This document shows positions 1-6,136 of a DNA stretch of 7,721 nucleotides, piece by piece. The translations under genes and the position numbers were made by a program. The stretch covers positions 1-7,721 of the forward strand of contig JAFXOC010000206.1 in assembly GCA_017529085.1 (NCBI GenBank). Direction: 5' to 3'. A model generated the notes under the pieces. The model worked only from the letters and a program-made list of their open reading frames with translations, ran no database searches and had not been told where the DNA came from. Within the stretch, counting starts at the first letter, position 1, and each line of letters starts with the position of its first letter. The stretch comes from Selenomonadaceae bacterium. Lineage in GTDB: Bacteria; Bacillota; Negativicutes; Selenomonadales; Selenomonadaceae.

Positions 1-38
1 ATGTTTAAACCGTTATTTTTCTTTTCATTTTCCGCCAT
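1..38 (-). CDS. 5' end of an unidentified gene, cut by the window edge
   Basis: Reading leftwards from an ATG at 38-36, the frame stays open to the window edge and gives MAENEKKNNGLN. A good ribosome site (AAGGAG, minus strand, 51-46) lies 7 nt before the ATG, and a predicted promoter lies about 46 nt upstream of it. Both support a real start. The twelve visible residues are hydrophilic and lysine/asparagine-rich and contain no signal peptide or recognisable motif, so no function can be assigned. A terminator at 161-199 separates it from the efflux operon upstream, so it is probably a separate unit. Its promoter resembles that of the efflux operon, which suggests shared regulation. Confidence 0.6.
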   Translation of the reverse strand, partial: MAENEKKNNGLN

Positions 39-90
39 AAATAAGCTCCTTTCTTTTACCAATACTTACACATGGAAGATCGTTATATGT

Positions 91-119
91 AGATTATCAT
101 TTTTCGTTTTATTTAACAA
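91..119 (-). promoter_or_regulatory. Predicted promoter of the left-edge gene
   Basis: On the minus strand, TTGTTA (119-114) is followed after 17 nt by TAATCT (96-91). A GATAAT one register earlier (98-93) is a closer -10 match but leaves only a 15-nt spacer. The placement is supported mainly by alignment with the efflux-operon promoter, which has the same TTGTT -35, a similar AT-rich spacer and a nearly equal distance to its ATG. Confidence 0.45.
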
Positions 120-124
120 TGCAA

Positions 125-143
125 GTTCCAGAACGTCACACTT
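125..143 (-). promoter_or_regulatory. Conserved upstream motif, copy 1 (possible operator)
   Basis: The minus strand reads AAGTGTGACGTTCTGGAAC, ending 5 nt before the predicted -35. It matches 17 of 19 positions of the motif upstream of the efflux-operon promoter (5351-5369). At this copy the flanks also form a perfect 8-bp inverted repeat, TTCCAGAA (126-133) and TTCTGGAA (142-149) with an 8-nt gap. Copy 2 lacks this repeat, so the shared 19-nt asymmetric string is the more likely functional unit. The binding protein is unknown. Confidence 0.5.
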
Positions 144-160
144 CTGGAAAGTCAGAGAAT

Positions 161-199
161 AAAAAACGGACCCGACATAATTGCCGAGTCCGTTTTTTT
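161..199 (-). terminator. Intrinsic terminator of the efflux operon (bidirectional in form)
   Basis: The 11-bp arms 167-177 and 182-192 enclose a 4-nt loop. Two pairs are G-U wobbles when read on the minus strand. An A-run at 161-166 gives a U-tract on the minus strand, and a T-run at 193-199 gives one on the plus strand. It lies directly after the stop of the SYLF gene (206), so it ends the minus-strand operon. No plus-strand gene in the window needs it. Confidence 0.88.
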
Positions 200-205
200 A
201 TCTTT

Positions 206-859
206 TTACTTCTTATTGCCGTTTTCATTCAGCTTCTTATAAGGATAAATCTTTGTTCCCTTAATGGAAGCGTCCAAAGTCAAACCTTTTTTCGTCATCT
301 GATATACCCAAACGCCCTTTGCAGCCATGGACGCGCCTTCAACCGAATCGCCCGTTTTGCCGTCTCTGGCACCTGCTTCCGCGGAGGACGCAAATTTTAT
401 ATCGCCCGAGATAAAGGATTTCCACGCCGTTTCAGTGCTTATCACGAAAATCAAATCATACTCTTTCACGCCAAGTCCAATTCCAATGCCCATTTCATTC
501 ATTCTCATATAGACTTTTTCGCCGGTAGCGTTGTTTACTGCAAGTCCTCTACCGTGAGCGTCGCCCAATATGCCAAGTTTCATTCCCGTATTGCTTAAAG
601 TTGCGTAAGCGTACGCTTTCGGAACAATTCTCCTTGCCGCCGGAACTTTTTCATAGAGGTTCTCCAAGGCTTTAGCGGAAAGTTCGTCAATCTCCTTTTT
701 CTCCTTAGCAATTTTTGCTTGTTCCTTCGCTATTTTCGCCTGTTGTTTTGCAATCTTTGCCTGTTCCTTGTCGGTTTTGTCCGAATCAGCCGCAAAAGCA
801 AAGTTTGTCATAAAACAAAGCATAAGCACTGTAATTAACCACACCGCAGTTTTTTTCAT
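206..859 (-). CDS. Secreted SYLF (Ysc84-like) domain protein with N-terminal coiled-coil repeat
   Basis: This 217-residue protein is the last gene of the efflux operon. Residues 1-23 form a signal peptide (Lys-Lys, a hydrophobic core, then AFA before AD), predicting export by Sec. Residues 31-56 are a lysine/alanine-rich helix with three tandem heptads (AKIAKQQ, AKIAKEQ, AKIAKEK), a likely coiled coil. The rest resembles the SYLF/Ysc84 lipid-binding fold: GRGLAV (103-108), the glycine-rich GIGIGLGVKEYDLIFVI (124-140) and a C-terminal KGLTLDASIKG stretch (191-201). Eukaryotic SYLF domains bind phosphoinositides and actin; the bacterial periplasmic role is poorly known. The gene starts 32 nt after the transporter stop with an excellent AGGAGG site (874-869) 9 nt before the ATG, so it is probably co-transcribed. 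A role in envelope maintenance or pump support is inference. Confidence 0.82.
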   Translation of the reverse strand: MKKTAVWLITVLMLCFMTNFAFAADSDKTDKEQAKIAKQQAKIAKEQAKIAKEKKEIDELSAKALENLYEKVPAARRIVPKAYAYATLSNTGMKLGILGDAHGRGLAVNNATGEKVYMRMNEMGIGIGLGVKEYDLIFVISTETAWKSFISGDIKFASSAEAGARDGKTGDSVEGASMAAKGVWVYQMTKKGLTLDASIKGTKIYPYKKLNENGNKK

Positions 860-891
860 AAGTATTCGCCTCCTAAATAAGAAACCTTCAT

Positions 892-3800
892 TTATTCTTC
901 AATAATAGGTTTTTTACCCGTTAGTTTTATTGAAATCCACACAACTATTACATAGAGCACCGGGATTAGGAAAATTCCGAGGCAGGTTGCAAAGAGCATT
1001 CCGCCAACAACCGCAGTACCCATACTGTTTCTCGCCGCAGCTCCCGCGCCGTGCGCCATGGCAAGCGGCAAACAGCCGATGATAAACGCCAAAGATGTCA
1101 TAATGATTGGACGCAGACGCAAACCCGCAGCTTCTATCGCCGCTTTTACCGGCTCCATACCCTGATCCACGCGGACTTTTGCAAATTCCACGATAAGGAT
1201 TGCGTTTTTCGCCGCCAAGCCCATTATCATAATAACGCCAATCTGCATATAAACGCTGTTTTGGAGCCCCGGATTAAGGTGTCCGAAACTTGCTTCCAGC
1301 ATTAAGAGCGCGTACTGCGAGAAGAATGCGCCGAAAAGTCCCGTAGGTATGGTCAAAAGTACGGCAAAGGGAACGCTCCAACTTTCGTAAAGCGCAGCCA
1401 AGCAGAGGAACACAAAGACTAACGCAAGCGCCATAATTTGTCCCGTTGAACCAGAGGATTTCTTTTCCTCGCGGCTCTGCCCCGACCATTCTATTGTAAA
1501 TCCTGCGGGCGCGGTTTGACGCACAACTTCTTCCATTGCGGCGATAGCTTGCCCTGAACTGTATCCTTCGGCGATGCCGCCTTGAATACTTACGCTTCTC
1601 GTGCCGTTGAAACGGGAAATTATAGAAGTCGAAGTGGAAAGTTTAGGCGTAAGCACGCTGTCAAGGGGTACCATTGAACCTTCGACGTTTCGTACATAAT
1701 TAAACTTTAACGCTTCTTTCTCGCTTCTGTATTGAGCGTCCGATTGCATAATAACTTTATATGTGCGCCCGAACTGAACGAAATCGTTTACCTGGGCGCC
1801 GCCGTAGTTGACTTGCAACGCCGTGAACACGTCAGAAAGATCCACGCCTAATTGTTTTACTTTCTCTCTGTTTACATCGAATCTACAGATAGGCGAGTCT
1901 ATCGAATATGTAGTATAAACGTTCATGAGCTCGGGACGTTTGTTTGCCGCCGCCAAAATTTCTTTGGTGATGGTATCTAATTCCTTGTCGTTATGCCCCG
2001 TCATATCCAAAAGTTCCATGCTCCAACCGCCGACCATACCAAGACCGGGGAGAGCGGGAGTAGTAAACGCCATAACGGTGGCTTCGGGATGTTTTAACCC
2101 CAACATATTCGCTTTATCCACAATGGAGGCTATGGCAAGCTCGGAAGAAGTGCGTTCCCCCCAAGAATCAAGTCCTATAAAAATAGTGCCGCTGTTAGAC
2201 TTAAAGCCTGAAGAAAGCACATCGTAACCCGCTATTTTCATAATGTTCTTTACGCCCGTAAGTTCCGAAAGCTCCTTGCTTACCGCATCCATCGTTTCGT
2301 ATGTACGGTTTAAAGACGTTCCGTCCGGCATAGTAACCGAGGCTACGAAATAGCCCAAATCTTCATCGGGGACGAAAGTCGATGGCAAGAGCTTAAAAAA
2401 TACTCCCGCCAAAGCGCAGATAACGAGAAGAGACGCTACGCCGGTTTTCGCATGGCGGATAAACCAAGCCACCGCGCCGGTATAACGGTTTTGAGTACGC
2501 TCGAACCAATCGTTGAAACTGTCGAAGAAACGATCCAAAATATTTTTCTTCTTTTTGGGGTTATGGGGTTTCATTAAGAGGGCGCAGAGCGCGGGAGTCA
2601 GCGTTAAAGCGATAAAAGCGGAAAGCGCCATAGACACCGCTATAGTAAGAGCAAACTGACGATAAAGCACGCCCGTTGTGCCGCCCAAGAATGCGCAAGG
2701 AATAAACACCGCAGACAAAACGAAGGCGATAGCCACAACGGGACCTTGCACTTCGTCCATAGCTTTTTCCGTGGCTTCCACAGGACCCAAGCCGTCCTTT
2801 TTCATGTGAGTTTCCACGTTTTCTATAACGACTATGGCGTCATCGACAACAAGACCAATGGCAAGCACCATAGCAAAAAGCGTCAGCGTGTTGATTGTAA
2901 ATCCCAAAGCCACGAAACTTGCAAACGTACCCACCAACGATACGGGAATCGCCAGCACCGGGATAAGGGTTGCGCGCCAACTTTGGAGAAAGAGGAACAC
3001 AATGATGATAACAAGCATTAAAGCTTCTTTGAAGGTATTTACAACTTCGCCGATGGATTCGTCGATATATTCGGTGTTGTCTATGATAGTTTTATAAACT
3101 AAATCGTCCGGGAAATTTTTCGACGCTTCTTCGAGCACTTTTTTTACTTCCGCAACTGTTTCCATAGCGTTGGCGTCGTCGGTGAGCTTAATACCGAAAC
3201 CTGCGCTGGGCGCGCCGTTGGTGTCGGAAATCATCGCGGTTGTTTTTGCGCCGGGTTCGACCCGTCCTACGTCTTTTATACGCACATAAGTGCCGTCGGC
3301 ATTTGATTTTAAGATTACGTTTTCAAATTCCTGCGGCGTGGCAAGACGACCTTCAACCTTGCCCGTATATTGCTTCTCCTGATTCATGGGAGTCGGAAGC
3401 ATTCCGATTGTTCCCGCAGGGGCTTGTACGTTTTGTTCTCTGATGGCGTTTTCAACGTCACCAACTGTTAAGCCTAAATCCGAAAGCCTGGCGGGATTTA
3501 GCCAAACACGCATAGCATAGTCAGAGCCGAAGGTAGTGACGTCACCCACGCCTTTAATGCGCTTCAAAGCGTCAACTATGTAAATTTTGGCGTAATTCAT
3601 TATAAAGGTGCGCTTAAAAGTTCCGTTCGGAGAATAGAGCGAAAACATATACGCCATATCGCTCGACGCTTTTTTAGTGGTAACGCCCACCGCTTGAACA
3701 GCCGCCGGCAAGCTGGCGTTTGCTATGGAAACGTTGTTTTGAACCAAAACCGCGTCCATGTCGCTGTTCGTGCCAAGCTCGAATTTAACGCTTAATTCGT

Positions 3801-4062
3801 AGTTGCCCGTATCGTCGGAACTGGAATTCATGTAATTCATTCCTTGAGTTCCGTTGACTTGTTGCTCGATAACCTGCGCCACAGTTTGGTTTATAACGCT
3901 TGCGTTCGCGCCGGTATAATTCGTGTTCACCGTGACGGTCGGCTGCGTTATCTGCGGATATTGCGCGATGGGAAGATTAAGCCCGGAAATTATGCCGAGA
4001 ATAAGTATAATTATGGAAATAACTATAGCAAAAATGGGGCGATGAATAAAAAATCGTGACAT
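892..4062 (-). CDS. RND multidrug efflux transporter, AcrB/MexB (HAE1) family
   Basis: At 1056 residues this inner-membrane proton-driven pump is close to AcrB length (1049) and appears intact. It starts with the family signature SRFFIHRPIFA and has the two-fold repeat expected: a membrane helix at about 10-29, a large periplasmic loop to about 335, a helix block at 340-500, a second periplasmic loop at about 560-870 and a final helix block at 873-1045. The proton-relay residues are present: D407 and D408 in GLVVDDAIVVIENVE, K952 in GLAAKNAILIVEFA, and R982 in RLRPIIMTS. The family exports drugs, bile salts, dyes and other amphiphiles in a complex with an adaptor and a TolC-type channel. Substrates cannot be read from sequence. 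The gene follows the adaptor by 12 nt, and its Shine-Dalgarno (minus TAAGGAGG) includes the adaptor stop codon, so the two are probably translationally coupled. Confidence 0.97.
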   Translation of the reverse strand: MSRFFIHRPIFAIVISIIILILGIISGLNLPIAQYPQITQPTVTVNTNYTGANASVINQTVAQVIEQQVNGTQGMNYMNSSSDDTGNYELSVKFELGTNSDMDAVLVQNNVSIANASLPAAVQAVGVTTKKASSDMAYMFSLYSPNGTFKRTFIMNYAKIYIVDALKRIKGVGDVTTFGSDYAMRVWLNPARLSDLGLTVGDVENAIREQNVQAPAGTIGMLPTPMNQEKQYTGKVEGRLATPQEFENVILKSNADGTYVRIKDVGRVEPGAKTTAMISDTNGAPSAGFGIKLTDDANAMETVAEVKKVLEEASKNFPDDLVYKTIIDNTEYIDESIGEVVNTFKEALMLVIIIVFLFLQSWRATLIPVLAIPVSLVGTFASFVALGFTINTLTLFAMVLAIGLVVDDAIVVIENVETHMKKDGLGPVEATEKAMDEVQGPVVAIAFVLSAVFIPCAFLGGTTGVLYRQFALTIAVSMALSAFIALTLTPALCALLMKPHNPKKKKNILDRFFDSFNDWFERTQNRYTGAVAWFIRHAKTGVASLLVICALAGVFFKLLPSTFVPDEDLGYFVASVTMPDGTSLNRTYETMDAVSKELSELTGVKNIMKIAGYDVLSSGFKSNSGTIFIGLDSWGERTSSELAIASIVDKANMLGLKHPEATVMAFTTPALPGLGMVGGWSMELLDMTGHNDKELDTITKEILAAANKRPELMNVYTTYSIDSPICRFDVNREKVKQLGVDLSDVFTALQVNYGGAQVNDFVQFGRTYKVIMQSDAQYRSEKEALKFNYVRNVEGSMVPLDSVLTPKLSTSTSIISRFNGTRSVSIQGGIAEGYSSGQAIAAMEEVVRQTAPAGFTIEWSGQSREEKKSSGSTGQIMALALVFVFLCLAALYESWSVPFAVLLTIPTGLFGAFFSQYALLMLEASFGHLNPGLQNSVYMQIGVIMIMGLAAKNAILIVEFAKVRVDQGMEPVKAAIEAAGLRLRPIIMTSLAFIIGCLPLAMAHGAGAAARNSMGTAVVGGMLFATCLGIFLIPVLYVIVVWISIKLTGKKPIIEE

Positions 4063-4069
4063 TTCGTCG

Positions 4070-4077
4070 CCTCCTTA
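4070..4077 (-). promoter_or_regulatory. Ribosome site of the pump gene overlapping the adaptor stop
   Basis: The minus strand reads TAAGGAGG. The TAA (4077-4075) is the stop of the adaptor, and AAGGAGG (4076-4070) is a near-perfect Shine-Dalgarno 7 nt before the pump ATG. A ribosome terminating on the adaptor would sit over the pump start site, favouring coupled synthesis of the two subunits. Confidence 0.8.
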
Positions 4078-5265
4078 AGATTTATCCATAACTTCCGAAG
4101 TTTCGTATACGGAAAAGCCCATTTCGTCGGGAGTTACGGTAACAACCTCAAGTTCCGCGCCGCTTTTCAAATTCGTTAAACCTTCGACAATAACGGTGTC
4201 GTTATCCGAAAGACCGCTTTCAACTATATAGTAACTTCCGACTTTTTCGCCAAGTTTTACTTTTTTGGAGACTGACTTTCCATCGTCCCCCACCACCAAC
4301 ACAAAGGTTTCGTCCAAAAGCTGCTGTACGGCGCGTTGAGGCACAAGAAGCGCGTTCTCCGCAACTAAACCGACAAAATGCACTTGGGTAAACATTCCGG
4401 GGAGCAAAACTCCCTGAGGATTGGGCATAAGAGCTTTGATGGTAAGAGAGCTTGATTTTTCCGATAAAGCGCGGTCTGACGTTACTATTTCTCCCGTATA
4501 CGGATACTCTCTGCCGTTGCTCAAAGTGATTTTGATTTTAGGCGGTTCGTTAAAATCTTCTTCAATGTTTGCGCCCTTATCATAAGCATCAGCCAAAACA
4601 TTTAAGTATTCGGTTTCGCTTATGCTAAACTGCACGAAAATGGGATCGGTGGTGCCGATGCTGACAAGATTCGTAGCGCCTGCCGTAGCGTAAGTTCCGA
4701 CCGCCACATCGTCAACGGATGCTCTACCGCTCATCGGCGCATAAACTATGGTGTCGTCTAAATTTTCCTGAGCTTTTCTGACAACGGCGCGTTCCGATTC
4801 GACAGTCGCAAGATAGCCGTCTACTTCCGCGCGTTTGTTGGTGAGCAGCTGTTCTGCTATAGCTTTGTCTTTCCAAAGCAATTCATATCTCGCCAAATCT
4901 TCGCTGGCGTTTCTTAAATTGGATTCGGCTATGTGAACTTTCGCTTGCGCCTCTAATACGGCGGTTTCATATTGACGCGCGTCGATTTTATAAAGCGGCT
5001 GACCCGCTTTAATCAAATCGCCGCCATGAAAATACTTTTCAACGATGCTGCCCGATACCCTGGAATGTACCTCAACTTCGTCCCGCCCCTGCAAATGCCC
5101 GGGAAATCCGTAAGATACCGGCGTATCCTGACGCAAAACTTTCATGACATTGACTTGCGTCTTCATTGCTTGCGGCGCTTCTTCTCCGCCGCAACCCGCT
5201 ATGAGTACGCTTAGCGATAGCGTAGCGATTGCAAGAAAACCGCTTGCATTTTTCCATAATCGCAT
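4075..5265 (-). CDS. RND efflux periplasmic adaptor lipoprotein (membrane fusion protein, AcrA/MexA family)
   Basis: This 396-residue protein bridges the inner-membrane pump to an outer-membrane channel. Residues 1-24 are a lipoprotein signal with the lipobox LIAGC, so C25 should be acylated and anchor the protein to the inner membrane. The expected domains follow in order. The first lipoyl half begins at about 62 (VEVHSRVSGSIVEKYFHGGDLIKAGQPLYKID). An alpha-helical hairpin spans about 97-170 (YETAVLEAQAKVHIAESNL through ERAVVRKAQENL). The second lipoyl half contains YAPMSGRASVDDVAVGTYA, then a beta-barrel and a membrane-proximal domain with LLVPQRAVQQ. The ATG has an AAGGAG site (5280-5275) 9 nt upstream. 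It is first in the operon, behind a predicted promoter at 5318-5346. Length and domain content are normal for the family. Confidence 0.95.
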   Translation of the reverse strand: MRLWKNASGFLAIATLSLSVLIAGCGGEEAPQAMKTQVNVMKVLRQDTPVSYGFPGHLQGRDEVEVHSRVSGSIVEKYFHGGDLIKAGQPLYKIDARQYETAVLEAQAKVHIAESNLRNASEDLARYELLWKDKAIAEQLLTNKRAEVDGYLATVESERAVVRKAQENLDDTIVYAPMSGRASVDDVAVGTYATAGATNLVSIGTTDPIFVQFSISETEYLNVLADAYDKGANIEEDFNEPPKIKITLSNGREYPYTGEIVTSDRALSEKSSSLTIKALMPNPQGVLLPGMFTQVHFVGLVAENALLVPQRAVQQLLDETFVLVVGDDGKSVSKKVKLGEKVGSYYIVESGLSDNDTVIVEGLTNLKSGAELEVVTVTPDEMGFSVYETSEVMDKS

Positions 5266-5317
5266 ATTTTATTGCTCCTTCTTTATATTTTTCTAAAATC
5301 CAAAAAAGCTGCGTTTC

Positions 5318-5346
5318 ATTTTACTATATTTCGCTTTATAAAACAA
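5318..5346 (-). promoter_or_regulatory. Predicted promoter of the efflux operon
   Basis: On the minus strand, TTGTTT (5346-5341) is followed after exactly 17 nt by TAAAAT (5323-5318), a 5/6 match to the -10 consensus. Transcription would start near 5311, about 46 nt before the adaptor ATG. The TTG of the -35 is the outer end of the left arm of the inverted repeat at 5344-5370, so a protein bound there would contact or occlude RNA polymerase. Confidence 0.55.
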
Positions 5347-5370
5347 GAGCGTTCCAGAATGTCACTCTTG
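5344..5370. promoter_or_regulatory. Inverted repeat between divergent promoters
   Basis: CAAGAG (5344-5349) and CTCTTG (5365-5370) are perfect 6-bp inverted arms 15 nt apart. Each arm, read outward, ends in the TTG of a predicted -35: TTGTTT for the efflux operon (minus) and TTGATT for the regulator operon (plus). The nine T residues at 5372-5380 make it look like a plus-strand terminator, but no plus-strand gene lies upstream and the stem is short with a large loop. A shared operator is the preferred reading. Confidence 0.45.
5351..5369 (-). promoter_or_regulatory. Conserved upstream motif, copy 2 (possible operator)
   Basis: The minus strand reads AAGAGTGACATTCTGGAAC, 4 nt before the efflux-operon -35. 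It matches the motif at 125-143 at 17 of 19 positions and sits at nearly the same distance from its -35. The similarity extends through the -35 and spacer (ATAAA, then CGAAA, in both). It overlaps the inverted repeat at 5344-5370. Confidence 0.5.
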
Positions 5371-5396
5371 ATTTTTTTTTCTTTATAGGGTTAAAT
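5368..5396 (+). promoter_or_regulatory. Predicted promoter of the two-component operon
   Basis: TTGATT (5368-5373) is followed after 17 nt by TTAAAT (5391-5396), a 4/6 match at each box. Transcription would begin near 5403 and produce a leader of about 130 nt containing the hairpin at 5411-5496. An alternative -10, TAGAAT at 5508-5513, matches 5/6 but has no good -35 and would leave an almost leaderless message. Confidence 0.35.
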
Positions 5397-5410
5397 TAGT
5401 GTAATGTTTT

Positions 5411-5496
5411 AGTAAACGACAAAAATAGTTGTGATTGATTTGGCTGCCCTGCCCTTCGGGCGGGGCAGCCAAACACAAAACTTTATTTCGTTTACT
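5411..5496. repeat. 86-nt compound palindrome with GC-rich core in the regulator leader
   Basis: The core stem pairs 5439-5454 with 5458-5473: 16 bp, mostly G-C with one G-T wobble, closing on a 3-nt loop. The flanks also pair. AGTAAACGA (5411-5419) is the exact complement of TCGTTTACT (5488-5496), and TTGTG (5429-5433) pairs with CACAA (5474-5478), with imperfect pairing between. A 5-nt bulge (5434-5438) is the only asymmetry near the core. The core is far more GC-rich than its surroundings. No U-tract follows on either strand, so it is not an ordinary terminator. It could be a REP-like or MITE-like dispersed repeat, or a structured 5' leader. Confidence 0.7.
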
Positions 5497-5533
5497 GTTA
5501 AAAAAAGTAGAATGAAGGAAAAGAGTATAAAAC

Positions 5534-6136
5534 ATGAATATACTTTTTGCGGAAACTTTAAAAAAAATTCGAATGGATAAAGGACTTTCCCAACAGAATT
5601 TGGCGGAGCTAATGTATGTGACCCGTTCGACCGTCGCAAGATGGGAAAACGGAAGCAGACTGCCGGACGCTATGATGATTTTTCGGCTTTCAAAATGTCT
5701 TGACGTTGACCTCAACACATTACTTTCAGCAGCGGCGGAGAGTGACGATGCGCCAAACGTCATTATGGTGGATGACAGAAAAATGTTTCTCTCGGGCGCA
5801 TTGCCAATTTTGGAAACAATAATGCCCAATGCGATAATAACGGGCTTTACAAAACCATCGGAAGCTTTGGAATACGCAAAAGCGAACAGAATTGCGCTTG
5901 CCTTTTTGGATATTGAACTTGGAAAAATGAACGGGCTTGATTTATGCGGCGAACTCATCACAATTAACCCACGCGCAAACGTGGTATATCTTACCGCATA
6001 CAGCGAGTACGCTTTTGACGCGTGGAGCACCGGGGCTTGCGGTTTTCTGTTAAAACCGATTACGGAAGAGAGCGTAAGAGTGCAACTTAAAAATCTTCGG
6101 TATCCTTTCTTTTTGGGGAGTGTAGTAAATGACTGA
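5534..6136 (+). CDS. Response regulator with N-terminal XRE-type HTH and C-terminal receiver domain
   Basis: This 200-residue cytoplasmic protein probably binds DNA through residues 4-64, a Cro/C1-type helix-turn-helix (LKKIRMDKGLSQQNLAELM, then VTRSTVARWENGSRLPD). Residues 75-190 form a CheY-like receiver with all key positions: acidic pocket D80/D81, phospho-acceptor D126 in LAFLDIELG, switch T154 in YLTAY, and K174-P175 in FLLKPI. The order is reversed from most response regulators, which carry the receiver first, and no LytTR domain is present although the partner kinase is LytS-like. Upstream pairing to the ribosome is only moderate (AAGAG at 5521-5525, 8 nt before the ATG; AAGG at 5515-5518 is 15 nt away). 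It overlaps the kinase by 8 nt. Divergence from the efflux operon suggests it controls that operon; this is inference. Confidence 0.9.
   Translation: MNILFAETLKKIRMDKGLSQQNLAELMYVTRSTVARWENGSRLPDAMMIFRLSKCLDVDLNTLLSAAAESDDAPNVIMVDDRKMFLSGALPILETIMPNAIITGFTKPSEALEYAKANRIALAFLDIELGKMNGLDLCGELITINPRANVVYLTAYSEYAFDAWSTGACGFLLKPITEESVRVQLKNLRYPFFLGSVVND

Noticed and set aside
119..598. Open frame of 159 codons on the plus strand
   Set aside because: It runs through the terminator at 161-199 and antisense to the SYLF gene. No domain or convincing ribosome site is visible.
5344..5380. Inverted repeat followed by nine T residues as a plus-strand terminator
   Set aside because: No plus-strand gene ends upstream, the stem is 6 bp with a 15-nt loop, and its arms coincide with predicted -35 boxes. 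An operator is more likely, though some attenuation cannot be excluded.
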